NCBI RefSeq assembly: GCF_031551385.1
Contig: NZ_JAVBNS010000090.1
Span: 4,407 to 68,406, forward strand
From: Anaerosporobacter sp031551385
Lineage (GTDB): Bacteria; Bacillota; Clostridia; Lachnospirales; Lachnospiraceae
DNA: 64,000 nt
Direction of reading: 5' to 3'
Shown here in pieces: positions 41,568 to 50,849 of the stretch; position 1 is the stretch's first letter, and each line of letters opens with the position of its first letter. Below the pieces are notes generated by a model that saw nothing but the letters and a program-made list of their open reading frames with translations, had not been told where the DNA came from and searched no databases. Made by a program: the position numbers and the translations under genes.

Positions 41568-42521
41568 ATGTTCGGAAGAAAAAAGAATGTGGAGTTAGTG
41601 ACTGCACAAGAGACTAGAAATGTTCGACAAGACGATACATATGATATTATTAAAAAGTCGGTAGATTTTTTAGAATTACAAACAAACAATTTGTTAGAAG
41701 AAGAATCTATGACAGTAAAGGAAACGAAATTGATTCATAATGCAGCGGCAACAATGAAAAAGCAAACAGAGCACATTATGGAAAACATGGAACTCTTCGA
41801 AGAGCAATTAGCGGAAATTACAAAGATAGAAGATGATTTTAAGAAATCTACTATCTATATGAAGGATACTGTAAAAGAAGGACGAGAAGAGATAACAAAT
41901 CTTAATCAAGTTTCTGAGCAGATGAAGAAGAATTTTGATACGATGCAAGATGTTATTAATAATTTTAAAACAGCATTTGATGAGATTAAAGAATATACGG
42001 TAGGAATTATCGATATCGCATCACAAACAAATCTTTTGGCTTTAAATGCATCGATTGAAGCAGCAAGAGCAGGCGAAGCAGGAAGAGGATTTGCTGTTGT
42101 TGCAGAACAGATAACAAAATTAGCAGAAGGAACGAAGGGATTAGTTGATAATATTAACGGAACACTAGGGACAGCGCAGAAACAATCCGATAATCTAAGT
42201 AATAGCTTTAAAGCAGTTCTGGATTCTGCGAGTCAAAACAGTGAGCAAGTTGAAAAAACAGGTGTCGTATTAGAAAGTTTTACGAAAGTTGCTGAGAAGA
42301 TTGAGAGAAAATCACAAGAATATTCAGAAGCAATTCAGGATACTGCGAATAAAGCGAATTCATTAAAGCTTGAATTGGATAAATCCAATGGATGCTGTGA
42401 TAATGTATTTAATAATGTAGAAGCATTACAAGAGCAGATTACAAACAAGGGAATTATCTATGAGAATATAGAGAATATCTTGGAACAGTTTAAACCGTTA
42501 GTAGAGCAAAATAACAGATAA
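41568..42521 (+). CDS. Soluble methyl-accepting chemotaxis signalling protein
   Basis: This 317-residue cytoplasmic chemoreceptor lacks transmembrane helices and any periplasmic domain. The highly conserved hairpin tip appears as IIDIASQTNLLALNASIEAA followed by RAGEAGRGFAVVAEQITKLAE, which docks CheA/CheW. The flanks are long coiled coils, relatively short for a receptor. It lies between the FIST gene and the PEGA gene at 15- and 31-base spacings. Its input is probably the neighbouring FIST protein. Confidence 0.9.
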   Translation: MFGRKKNVELVTAQETRNVRQDDTYDIIKKSVDFLELQTNNLLEEESMTVKETKLIHNAAATMKKQTEHIMENMELFEEQLAEITKIEDDFKKSTIYMKDTVKEGREEITNLNQVSEQMKKNFDTMQDVINNFKTAFDEIKEYTVGIIDIASQTNLLALNASIEAARAGEAGRGFAVVAEQITKLAEGTKGLVDNINGTLGTAQKQSDNLSNSFKAVLDSASQNSEQVEKTGVVLESFTKVAEKIERKSQEYSEAIQDTANKANSLKLELDKSNGCCDNVFNNVEALQEQITNKGIIYENIENILEQFKPLVEQNNR

Positions 42522-42552
42522 TATCGTTTGAAGAAAGTTGGAGGTATATGCC

Positions 42553-43986
42553 ATGAAACACAATAGACAAGATAATAATAGTTATGATAGATATAGAAAG
42601 TATATACCCTTTGTTATCTTGGTAGCTATGATGGCATTAATAATTTCTGTGATTACTGGTGAAGCTGATTCGAATAAAGGAAACAAGAAGTCGGCAGGTA
42701 CAGTTGGAGCAGCGGGTTTAGCAGAGAAAGAGCAGGTTACGTATGATCGAAAGATCGTTGCCGTAGTGAAGGCAATTGATATGAAGAAAAAGAGTATTAC
42801 ATTATATAATATAGATGGAAATAATGAGATTATATTATATTATGATGGTGCAACAGATGTTAGGGATAACTATAATCAAGTAATTACGATGCCACAATTA
42901 GATGTGGGCGAAATTGTAGATGTATATTATATGCTTGATAATAATATAGTAGGAATTCGTATATCACAAGATGCATGGGAATACAAAAAAGTAAGTAACT
43001 TAGTTATTAATAATGAAAAGAAAATGATGAGCATTTCCTCAAGGAATTATCAATTTACAGGAGATCTTATTATAGCAAGTGAAAATCAGTTGATTAACTT
43101 AATTGATATGAGCGAAAAAGACGAGTTAACATTAAAAGGAATTGGAAGTAAAGTATATTCGGTTATCGTGACAAAAGGGCATGGTTACATTCGATTTTCA
43201 AATTACAGTGATTTTGTAGGTGGAAATCTTGAGATTGGTAATGAGAATATGATAGCCATATCAGAGGATATGCTTGTAGTTGTCAGGGAAGGTGACTATA
43301 AGCTTACGATGGAAAATAAGGGACTAGTAGGAAGTAAGTTAGTTCGAGTATTAAGAAATCAAGAAATCCTTGTTGATATGGGTGAGTTTAGAAAAGAAGC
43401 TCCACAAGTGGGAAAAGTAGAATTTACAGTAATCCCAGATGGTGCTGACTTAACTGTCGATGGAAAAGAGATTGACTATTCAAAACCAATTGAGTTGAAA
43501 TATGGTGACCATGCAGTTACAGTTACATTAAGTGGATATGAAGAATATACAGGGACAATTACCGTTGATGAGTCAAGTATGCAGTTCTTTATAACATTAG
43601 TAGAGCCAGTAAAGACAGAAGATGATTCAACTTCAACGGATACATCAAACGCGAATACTAATTCAAACGATAGTTCAAACGATACTTCGGGTGATTCTTC
43701 TACCACAAGTGATGATGAGAGTCTGGAAGAGGAAGTCAAGAACGCAGATACAAGCAATAATTCGGTGGATTCGGAACACAAGATTTACGTACAGACTCCA
43801 ATCGGTGTTGCTGTGTACTGGGATGGCGAACTTATGGGTACAGCACCAGTTAATTTTACAAAACAAGTAGGAAGCTATACGATTTCTTTAGCAGCAGATG
43901 GTTATGAAACAGTAAGTTATCCTGTAATAATTGCAGACGATGGCGAAGATGTTTATTTGAATTTTCCAGTGTTAACAGCAAAATAA
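42553..43986 (+). CDS. Membrane protein with PEGA domains
   Basis: This 477-residue protein has a transmembrane anchor near residues 14-32 (YIPFVILVAMMALIISVI), several beta-rich regions, a PEGA domain (about 295-345, TVIPDGADLTVDGKEI ... HAVTVTLSGYEEYTG), a Ser/Thr/Asn/Asp-rich linker of about 55 residues and a second PEGA domain at the end (IYVQTPIGVAVYWDGELMGT ... SYTISLAADGYETVSYPV). PEGA domains are small surface beta-sandwiches found in S-layer-associated proteins and some sensors. ATG 42553 is preferred because TTGGAGG precedes it by eight bases. It probably belongs to the FIST-chemoreceptor operon, though its role there is unclear. Confidence 0.8.
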   Translation: MKHNRQDNNSYDRYRKYIPFVILVAMMALIISVITGEADSNKGNKKSAGTVGAAGLAEKEQVTYDRKIVAVVKAIDMKKKSITLYNIDGNNEIILYYDGATDVRDNYNQVITMPQLDVGEIVDVYYMLDNNIVGIRISQDAWEYKKVSNLVINNEKKMMSISSRNYQFTGDLIIASENQLINLIDMSEKDELTLKGIGSKVYSVIVTKGHGYIRFSNYSDFVGGNLEIGNENMIAISEDMLVVVREGDYKLTMENKGLVGSKLVRVLRNQEILVDMGEFRKEAPQVGKVEFTVIPDGADLTVDGKEIDYSKPIELKYGDHAVTVTLSGYEEYTGTITVDESSMQFFITLVEPVKTEDDSTSTDTSNANTNSNDSSNDTSGDSSTTSDDESLEEEVKNADTSNNSVDSEHKIYVQTPIGVAVYWDGELMGTAPVNFTKQVGSYTISLAADGYETVSYPVIIADDGEDVYLNFPVLTAK

Positions 43987-44224
43987 ATATTTTAATAAAA
44001 AATAGAAAGTTTTAGTAGAGTAAAAAAATGATACCATCTTATTAAAAAAATCGAAATTTGTGTATGGAAAAGCGATAAAAAACGTGATATAATCATGATG
44101 ATTCGAAAATTTTTCGAAAAAACGTGTATAATGTCGATAACGACTAAAATAATGATTCTTGCAATGATAAGAATTTCTTGTTACTATACTGTTAATAGTT
44201 TTATGAATTTATAGGAGGATGGAT
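43987..44224 (+). promoter_or_regulatory. Upstream region of the phosphoglucomutase gene, duplicated -10 boxes
   Basis: AACGTG immediately followed by TATAAT-type boxes occurs twice (-10 boxes 44088-44093 and 44127-44132, 39 bp apart), flanking a 17-bp palindrome TTCGAAAATTTTTCGAA at 44102-44118. No good -35 boxes are seen at the usual distance, so both may be weak or activator-dependent starts. Confidence 0.45.
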
Positions 44225-45958
44225 ATGGACTACAAAAAGTTATATGAAGAATGGTTAAGCAACCCTTACTTTGATGAAACAACAAAAGAAGAGTTACTTG
44301 CAATTAAAGAGGATGAGAAAGAGATTAAGGAAAGATTCTATACAGACTTAGAATTTGGTACTGCTGGTTTACGTGGAGTTATCGGTGCTGGTACAAACAG
44401 AATGAATATGTATACAGTTCGTAAAGCAACACAAGGTTTAGCAAACTATATTATTAAAGCTGGATTTGCTAATATGGGAGTTGCAATTGCGTATGATTCA
44501 AGACGTATGTCACCAGAGTTTGCAGATGAAGCAGCATTATGTTTATGTGCAAACGGAATTAAAGCGTATGTATTTGAATCATTAAGACCTACTCCAGAAT
44601 TATCATTTGCTGTTAGAAAATTAAGCTGTATCGCTGGTATTAACATTACAGCAAGCCATAATCCACCAGAATATAATGGTTATAAAGTATACTGGCAAGA
44701 TGGCGCACAAATCACACCTCCACATGACAATGGTATTATGGATGAAGTAAAAGCGGTAGTAGACTATAGTACAGTTAAGACTATGGAGAAAGAAGCAGCA
44801 ATGGAAGCTGGATTATATGAAGTAATCGGAGCTGAAATTGACGATGCCTATATCGCTGAATTAAAGACACAAGTAATTCATGAAGATTGCATTAAGCAAG
44901 TAGCTGACCAAATTAAAATCGTATACACACCTTTACATGGAACAGGAAATATTCCAGCGAGACGTGTATTAAAAGAAATTGGTTTTGATAACGTATATGT
45001 TGTACCAGAACAAGAATTACCAGATGGTGAATTCCCTACAGTAAGTTATCCAAATCCGGAAGCAGAAGAAGCATTTACGTTAGCATTAAAGCTTGCAAAA
45101 GAAAAAGATGCAGACCTTGTACTTGCAACTGATCCAGATGCTGACCGTTTGGGAGTATACGTAAAAGATACAAAATCAGGCGAATATATTCCAATGACAG
45201 GTAATATGTCAGGCTGTTTACTTGCTGATTATGAAATCAGTCAAAGAAAAGAGAGAGATGGTTCTCTTCCAGCAGATGGTGCATTAATTAAGACAATTGT
45301 AACTTCTAATATGGCAGATGCAATTGCAAAGCACTATGATGTAAAATTAATTGAAGTATTAACTGGTTTTAAATTCATTGGTCAACAAATTCTTGGATTT
45401 GAAAATAATAACAATGGGACATACCTATTCGGTTTTGAAGAAAGTTATGGTTGTCTAATCGGTACTCATGCTAGAGATAAGGATGCAATTGTGGCAACAA
45501 TGGCACTTTGTGAAGCAGCAGCTTACTATAAGACAAAGAACATGACCCTTTGGGATGCATTAGTTGAACTATATGACCGTTATGGTTACTACAAAGATGA
45601 TGTACAATCTGTAACTATGAAGGGTATTGAAGGATTAGAGAAGATTCAACAAATCCTTAATACATTAAGAACAAATCCACCTACACAAGTTGGTGACTAT
45701 AAAGTATTATCAGCAAGAGACTACAAATTAGATACAATCAAAGATTTAGCAACAGGAGAAGTAAAACCAACTGGACTTCCTTCTTCTAACGTATTGTATT
45801 ATGATTTGAGTGATAATGCTTGGCTTTGTGTAAGACCATCGGGAACAGAGCCAAAAGTTAAATTCTACTATGGAATCGTAGGAACTTCATTAGAAGATGC
45901 AAATGCAAAATCAGCAGCACTTGGTAAAGAAGTATTAGCTATGATTGATCGTATGTAA
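44225..45958 (+). CDS. pgcA: Phosphoglucomutase/phosphomannomutase
   Basis: This 577-residue enzyme interconverts glucose 1-phosphate and glucose 6-phosphate. The phosphoserine loop reads NITASHNPPEYNGYKVYW, the metal-binding loop ATDPDADRLG, the sugar loop GFEESYG and the phosphate-binding loop RPSGTEPKVKFYYG, so all four active-site segments are intact. ATG 44225 is preferred over ATG 44219, which directly abuts the AGGAGG site. It links sugar phosphorolysis (for example by the GH94 enzyme near the right edge) with glycolysis and UDP-glucose synthesis. Confidence 0.95.
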   Translation: MDYKKLYEEWLSNPYFDETTKEELLAIKEDEKEIKERFYTDLEFGTAGLRGVIGAGTNRMNMYTVRKATQGLANYIIKAGFANMGVAIAYDSRRMSPEFADEAALCLCANGIKAYVFESLRPTPELSFAVRKLSCIAGINITASHNPPEYNGYKVYWQDGAQITPPHDNGIMDEVKAVVDYSTVKTMEKEAAMEAGLYEVIGAEIDDAYIAELKTQVIHEDCIKQVADQIKIVYTPLHGTGNIPARRVLKEIGFDNVYVVPEQELPDGEFPTVSYPNPEAEEAFTLALKLAKEKDADLVLATDPDADRLGVYVKDTKSGEYIPMTGNMSGCLLADYEISQRKERDGSLPADGALIKTIVTSNMADAIAKHYDVKLIEVLTGFKFIGQQILGFENNNNGTYLFGFEESYGCLIGTHARDKDAIVATMALCEAAAYYKTKNMTLWDALVELYDRYGYYKDDVQSVTMKGIEGLEKIQQILNTLRTNPPTQVGDYKVLSARDYKLDTIKDLATGEVKPTGLPSSNVLYYDLSDNAWLCVRPSGTEPKVKFYYGIVGTSLEDANAKSAALGKEVLAMIDRM

Positions 45959-45983
45959 TCAAGATAATAAAATAGATAACATC

Positions 45984-46021
45984 AAAAAACTCTTTGACGG
46001 GACAAGTCAAGGAGTTTTTTT
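45984..46021 (+). terminator. Terminator of the phosphoglucomutase gene
   Basis: AAAAAACTCTTTGAC pairs with GTCAAGGAGTTTTTT around GGGACAA, ending in a T-run. Confidence 0.85.
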
Positions 46022-46059
46022 GGTATGTTTTTTGCGAAGCAAACATAATATATAATAAG

Positions 46060-46150
46060 TGTAATTATTCAGAAGGTAGTAACGCAATGTGTTTTCTGTG
46101 AGTGAAAGTCACAGAAAATCCGGGGGTAACAGCGCCAAATCTAGGAGATA
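46060..46150 (+). ncRNA. Possible structured 5' leader, class not identified
   Basis: Upstream of the PrcB-like lipoprotein gene a perfect 10-bp stem TTTTCTGTGA (46092-46101) / TCACAGAAAA (46109-46118) with loop GTGAAAG is followed by CCGGGGGTAACAGCGCC, unusually GC-rich for this genome, and by the AGGAG site. It does not match the c-di-GMP, cobalamin, SAM, purine or TPP riboswitch motifs I know. A leader RNA is a guess from structure and composition only. Confidence 0.3.
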
Positions 46151-46154
46151 ATCT

Positions 46155-46601
46155 ATGAGGACATGGTTGAAAGGAAAGCAGTGTAGAGGTGTGTTAATGA
46201 AACGATTAGGGATAGTAGCAATGTGTCTAATTACAATTATGTTAGCAGGTTGTAAATCGGAGAAAGCAGACATTAAGAAGATTAAAGACCTAGAATTTAC
46301 AGTTGTTGAAGATGCCTATGTGCCAGAAGAACTAATGACTATGATTAATGAGAAAAAAACAGATGCATTTAAGATGACATTCAAGAGTGGCGAATATTTC
46401 TACATAATTGTTGGATATGGAGCAAAGCCAACAGGAGGATACAGTATTGCAGTAAATGAAGTGTTCTTGACAAGTAATGCAATCTACTTTGATACAGATT
46501 TGATTGGCCCAGAGAAAGCGGAATCCGTCTCAGAAGTTGTAACGTATCCCTATATAGTCGTTAAGTTGGAAGAGCTGGGTAAGCGGGTTGTGTTTAAATA
46601 G
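46155..46601 (+). CDS. PrcB-like domain lipoprotein
   Basis: This 148-residue lipoprotein has a signal sequence ending MLAGC and a small beta-domain with the protease-complex PrcB_C signature (IIVGYGAKPTGGYSIAV, YPYIVVKLEE). PrcB-type domains accompany or modulate surface proteases; no protease gene is adjacent here. ATG 46155 has AGGAG seven bases upstream; ATG 46197, with a weaker GAGGTG site, would give a more typical short lipoprotein signal peptide (MKRLGIVAMCLITIMLAGC). The choice between them is open. Confidence 0.75.
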   Translation: MRTWLKGKQCRGVLMKRLGIVAMCLITIMLAGCKSEKADIKKIKDLEFTVVEDAYVPEELMTMINEKKTDAFKMTFKSGEYFYIIVGYGAKPTGGYSIAVNEVFLTSNAIYFDTDLIGPEKAESVSEVVTYPYIVVKLEELGKRVVFK

Positions 46602-46726
46602 TAGATAACTATTCAGGATTACGTCCTTCAAGTTACAATAATAGTTATAAAAATACATAAGCGAAGAGGTTATATTATAAATGTTGATAACATATGTTAG
46701 TGATAGAAGGCAAGGAGGGATTATTT

Positions 46727-48295
46727 GTGGAGCTACTAAAAAAGAATATCCATATGAATAAATTAAAATGTAAAAGTAGTGTACAATTAACATTGGACGA
46801 TGATTTTAACGTTCCAGATGTAAAGCCAGATATTTCGAGTATGATTAAAGAGCAGGGAAATATAATAATTTATGAGATTAAGCCCATGAACGGCAAATTA
46901 GCGGTTAAAGGTGCTTTGCAGTTTAATGTTCTCTATATTAGTGAAGAAGATACAAGACCTGTTCACCATCTTTCTGGAGAGATTCCATTTGAGGAAAGCA
47001 TCAACATGGATGACGCTTGCGCAGAAGATAATATTATTGTGAAATGGGAATTAGAAGATTTAAATACAGGCCTTATTAATTCGAGAAAGGTAAGTGTTAA
47101 AGCAATCGCTTCTTTTTCATTTGCAGCGGAAGATGTGTACGATGAGGAAACAGCAGTTGCAGTAGAAGGTGACGATAATCTGCAGAGTAAGACAAAGCAG
47201 ATGAATATAACACAACTTGCAGTAAATAAAAAGGATACATTTCGTATCAAGGATGAGGTATCAATTCCATCGAATAAGCCAAATATATTCGAAATCCTAT
47301 ATAGTGAAGTGGATTTAAGGAATACAGATATCCGTATGCAGGATGAGAAGATTAGTTTGAAGGGAGAGCTGATGCTATTCGTTCTATATGCTTCTGAGGA
47401 CGAAGAACACCCAATTCAGTACATAGAAACAGAAGTTCCGTACAACGGGACAGTTGATTGCAATGGTTGCTTGGAAGAGATGATACCAGATATTGATATT
47501 ACAATTAATAGCAAGGACATTGAAGTGAAGCCAGATACCGATGGAGAGGAAAGAGTTGTAGATGTAGAAGTTGTTCTTAATATGGATATTAAGGCTTATG
47601 AGGAAGATGAACTTGAGATATTATGTGACGTTTATTCTACAGCAAAAGATGTAATACCGACTTATAAAGAAGCGTTCTATGAGAATTTACTTGTTAAGAA
47701 TAACAGCAAAGCCAGAATTACGGATCGTATCAAGAAATCGGATACGCAGCCAGGCATTATGCAGATATGCAATGCATATGGTAGTGTAAAAGTTGATGAA
47801 ATGCAGATTGTAGATGGAGGAATTGAAGTAGATGGTGTAATTGAAGTTCAGGTGATGTATATCACAGATGAAGACCGTAGACCATTGAGTTCGATAAAAG
47901 GTATGATTCCATTTACGCAAACAATAGAAGTGAAGCAGATTAATGAAAACAGTTCCTTTGATGTTAAGCCAAATCTGGAATCGATTAGTGTGATTCTTCT
48001 TGATAGTGATGAGATTGAAGTTAAGACAGGTGTTAATCTAGCTACAATTGTATTCGATCGTATTGCAGAGCCTATTATCACGGAAGTTGCAGAACAGGAT
48101 ATTGATTTTGCAAAGTTACAGGAGATGCCAAGTATTGTAGGATACACTGTAAAACCAAATGATTCGCTGTGGTCAATTGCGAAGAAGTATTATACAACAG
48201 TTGATACAATTAAGGAAATCAATCAATTAGAGCAAGAGAGCATTAGAGTAGGAGAAAAGGTTTTGATTGTAAAGGCTGTAGACGCTATTCTATAA
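46727..48295 (+). CDS. sipL: SPOCS/LysM spore morphogenesis protein, SipL-like
   Basis: This 522-residue protein has tandem SPOCS (DUF3794) domains: each contains a KPDI-like or VPDVKPDISSMI motif and an LQFNVLYISEED, LMLFVLYASEDE or EVQVMYITDED strand. A C-terminal LysM domain closes it (YTVKPNDSLWSIAKKYYTTV ... RVGEKVLIV). In Clostridioides SipL binds SpoIVA through LysM and is needed for coat assembly around the forespore. GTG 46727 is preferred because AAGGAGGG precedes it; the ATG at 46694 has no site. It is monocistronic, with a strong terminator after it. Confidence 0.85.
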   Translation: MELLKKNIHMNKLKCKSSVQLTLDDDFNVPDVKPDISSMIKEQGNIIIYEIKPMNGKLAVKGALQFNVLYISEEDTRPVHHLSGEIPFEESINMDDACAEDNIIVKWELEDLNTGLINSRKVSVKAIASFSFAAEDVYDEETAVAVEGDDNLQSKTKQMNITQLAVNKKDTFRIKDEVSIPSNKPNIFEILYSEVDLRNTDIRMQDEKISLKGELMLFVLYASEDEEHPIQYIETEVPYNGTVDCNGCLEEMIPDIDITINSKDIEVKPDTDGEERVVDVEVVLNMDIKAYEEDELEILCDVYSTAKDVIPTYKEAFYENLLVKNNSKARITDRIKKSDTQPGIMQICNAYGSVKVDEMQIVDGGIEVDGVIEVQVMYITDEDRRPLSSIKGMIPFTQTIEVKQINENSSFDVKPNLESISVILLDSDEIEVKTGVNLATIVFDRIAEPIITEVAEQDIDFAKLQEMPSIVGYTVKPNDSLWSIAKKYYTTVDTIKEINQLEQESIRVGEKVLIVKAVDAIL

Positions 48296-48306
48296 GAAGA
48301 GATAAC

Positions 48307-48352
48307 AAAGGCTTTTAGATACGGTGGTTAAAACCGATATCTAAAAGCCTTT
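48307..48352 (+). terminator. Terminator of the SPOCS/LysM gene
   Basis: A 15-bp stem, AAAGGCTTTTAGATA (48307-48321) with TATCTAAAAGCCTTT (48338-48352). It also faces the convergent gene and may act in both directions. Confidence 0.82.
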
Positions 48353-48402
48353 GTATGTTCTTAATTTAGAATGTCTGACGAATTCTGAGATGTTACAGAA
48401 AA

Positions 48403-48996
48403 CTATTCAGTAGTTCCGTTTTTCCACTTATTAAATTTCTCGATTGTAGCATCATAAGTACGTTGGCAGATATCAGGAAGTTTGTCTCCCCATGCCTTTG
48501 TAGCTTGTTTAAACCCTTTCATAAAGGCATTCATCATTTCGTCTGCTTTGTCAGGATCTCCACCAGATAATGCTTGTGCAAAAGAAACGATTCTGTCAGA
48601 AGTTTGTTCAACTCCCCAGTATCCATCTTCTGCAATATCTTTTTTCGCTTGTGCAGCAGTTTGAGCATCTACTTCGACTTTACCTTCACGTAATAGTTTG
48701 TACATGTCCTCTTCGTTGGCGATTGAATAAGTACTACCTTGTTTTAATAGTAACTTTTCTACAAGAGAACGAAGTTGTGATGTGCGGTTTTCCGCATCTG
48801 CTTTCATCTTAGCAACCATTTCGGTGTTAGGAGTATACGTTGTTTTTTTTGTACTTGATGATTTCTCGTATACGGCAGCAGAGTCAGTTGATTTGCTTGT
48901 TTTTGCGCTGCTATCTTTCTTGCTTTCTGTAGAAGCAGTAGAAGTTGATGTAGCAGCGTATGTTTGTGATGATGTTGTAATTCCATTTACACTCAT
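48403..48996 (-). CDS. Conserved clostridial protein of unknown function
   Basis: This 197-residue protein has a Ser/Thr/Lys-rich N-terminal third (SSQTYAATSTSTASTESKKD) and a helical C-terminal domain with VSFAQALSGGDPDKADEMMN and KGFKQATKAWGDKLPDICQR. I recall similar proteins in Lachnospiraceae and Clostridium (EDGYWGV and SQTSxR motifs), but no function is known to me. No signal peptide or membrane helix. The start has an AGGAGG site. Its leader overlaps the region upstream of ispE; the two genes are divergent. Confidence 0.75.
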   Translation of the reverse strand: MSVNGITTSSQTYAATSTSTASTESKKDSSAKTSKSTDSAAVYEKSSSTKKTTYTPNTEMVAKMKADAENRTSQLRSLVEKLLLKQGSTYSIANEEDMYKLLREGKVEVDAQTAAQAKKDIAEDGYWGVEQTSDRIVSFAQALSGGDPDKADEMMNAFMKGFKQATKAWGDKLPDICQRTYDATIEKFNKWKNGTTE

Positions 48997-49210
48997 GACA
49001 GTTCCTCCTTGATTTTGAAATTAATACAATTAGTTATCTATTAACTATATCGGCATATTTTACTATTATATAAAGGGTATTTGATGATACTTGCAATTTT
49101 ATTATCTGATGTGTATAATATTATGTATACAAGATACAAGTGTAAGAAATGGATTGGTAGTGTCGCAAAACAATATGTTTGAAAATGCGAAAGAGACGCT
49201 TAGGAGAGAT

Positions 49211-50086
49211 ATGAATACGATAATGTTAAAGGCTTACGCGAAGATAAATTTAGGGTTAGATGTCCTTGGGAAACGAGAGGATGGCTATCATGAAGTGCGT
49301 ATGATTATGCAAAACATTCGCCTATATGATAAGCTCACTATGAAGAGGATAAATGAAGATAAAATTATACTTAAAACGAATCTTACGTATTTGCCGACGA
49401 ATGAAAATAATTTGGTGTATCGAGCAATTCAATTGCTTAAAGAGGAATTTCATATTAAGCAAGGTGTGCATGTAGAGTTACAAAAGCATATCCCTGTGGC
49501 AGCAGGTTTAGCAGGGGGAAGTTCAGATGCAGCAGCAACCCTTATTGGAATGAACCGATTGTTTCATCTTAAACTATCAAAGAATGATTTGATGGAGCGA
49601 GCAGTAAAGCTTGGAGCAGATATTCCGTACTGCATTCTTGGAGGAACGGCATTATCAGAAGGAATTGGAGAGGTGCTTACCCCATTAGCACCTATGCCAA
49701 ATGCATATGTTTTAATAGCGAAGCCACCTATTAATGTATCAACAAAATATGTGTATGAAAATCTAAAACTTGATGAGCAAACAAAACATCCAGACATTGA
49801 TGGAATTATAAAGGCTATTGATTCGAAGGATTTACATGGGGTTACAGAACGATTAAATAACGTACTAGAAAGCGTGACAATAGAGAAATATCCAGTAATA
49901 CAGGAAATAAAAGAAACAATGATTCAATTTGGTGCGATGAATGCACTTATGAGTGGAAGCGGGCCAACAGTTTTTGGCATTTTCGAGGATTTAAATTTAG
50001 CAAGAAAAGCTTTTTATCAATTAAAGATAGAGGGAAAAGCGAAGCAGATTTATTTGACGGACATATTTAATAGAAAAAGGGGGTAA
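49211..50086 (+). CDS. ispE: 4-diphosphocytidyl-2-C-methyl-D-erythritol kinase
   Basis: This 291-residue GHMP kinase phosphorylates CDP-methylerythritol in the non-mevalonate isoprenoid pathway. It opens with LKAYAKINLGLDVLGKREDGYHEV and has the ATP-binding motif PVAAGLAGGSSDAAATL and the C-terminal GSGPTVFGIF. The frame is open from 49091, but ATG 49211 with TAGGAG just upstream gives the normal length and a proper N-terminus. The GntR gene follows seven bases later. Confidence 0.95.
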   Translation: MNTIMLKAYAKINLGLDVLGKREDGYHEVRMIMQNIRLYDKLTMKRINEDKIILKTNLTYLPTNENNLVYRAIQLLKEEFHIKQGVHVELQKHIPVAAGLAGGSSDAAATLIGMNRLFHLKLSKNDLMERAVKLGADIPYCILGGTALSEGIGEVLTPLAPMPNAYVLIAKPPINVSTKYVYENLKLDEQTKHPDIDGIIKAIDSKDLHGVTERLNNVLESVTIEKYPVIQEIKETMIQFGAMNALMSGSGPTVFGIFEDLNLARKAFYQLKIEGKAKQIYLTDIFNRKRG

Positions 50087-50092
50087 ATCCAA

Positions 50093-50767
50093 GTGAACGA
50101 TTTGAAAGTTACGATGAATGAATACCTACCACTTAGAGATGTGGTATTCAATACATTAAGACAGGCAATATTAAAGGGCGAGTTAGAACCAGGGGAAAGA
50201 TTAATGGAGATTCAACTTGCAGAGCGTCTGGGCGTTAGTAGAACACCGATTCGTGAAGCAATCCGTAAGCTTGAATTAGAGGGACTTGTAATTATGGTAC
50301 CTAGAAAAGGTGCTGAAGTTGCAAGAATTACAGAAAAAGATCTAAACGATGTACTTGAAGTACGTTGTGCGCTTGAAGAGCTTGCAGTAGAGTTAGCTTG
50401 CAAGAAGATATCAAAAGAACAAATTGAAGAATTAGAGTCTACGTTAGTGACGTTCAAAGAAGCGATTCGTGGAAAGAATCTAACAGAGATGGCAGAGATG
50501 GATGAAAAATTCCATATGGTAATCTTTGAAGCAACAGGAAATGCAAGATTAATGCAAATATTAAACAATCTACGTGAACAGATGTATCGTTACCGCGTGG
50601 AATACTTAAAAGACAAAGAAGTATATGATAAACTTGTGGAAGAACATGAATCCATTGCGAAGAATATAATAGAATCAAATGTAGAATCTGCTAAGGATGA
50701 TATTAAAAAACATATCTATAACCAAGCAATGACAATAAGCAAAAACATTAATTCTTCTGTGGAATAA
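50093..50767 (+). CDS. GntR family transcriptional regulator, FadR subfamily
   Basis: This 224-residue regulator has an N-terminal winged helix (about 12-75: LRQAILKGELEPGERLMEIQ, LGVSRTPIREAIRKLELEG) and a C-terminal all-helical FCD ligand domain (LEVRCALEELAVELA, MDEKFHMVIFEATGN, EEHESIAKNII) with the His residues that bind metal in the subfamily. GTG 50093 after GGGGG is used; ATG 50114 is an alternative. It is coupled to ispE with a seven-base gap. Targets unknown; the FCD class often senses organic acids. Confidence 0.9.
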   Translation: MNDLKVTMNEYLPLRDVVFNTLRQAILKGELEPGERLMEIQLAERLGVSRTPIREAIRKLELEGLVIMVPRKGAEVARITEKDLNDVLEVRCALEELAVELACKKISKEQIEELESTLVTFKEAIRGKNLTEMAEMDEKFHMVIFEATGNARLMQILNNLREQMYRYRVEYLKDKEVYDKLVEEHESIAKNIIESNVESAKDDIKKHIYNQAMTISKNINSSVE

Positions 50768-50849
50768 AGATAGGTAAAAATTGGTAAACTGCGTATAATG
50801 TTTTTAAAAAAGGTAATACTCTGAATATGAAAATCATAGGAGGAGTATT

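Noticed and set aside
46060..46150. c-di-GMP riboswitch before the PrcB-like gene
   Set aside because: The conserved GCACAGGGCAAACC and partner motifs are absent.
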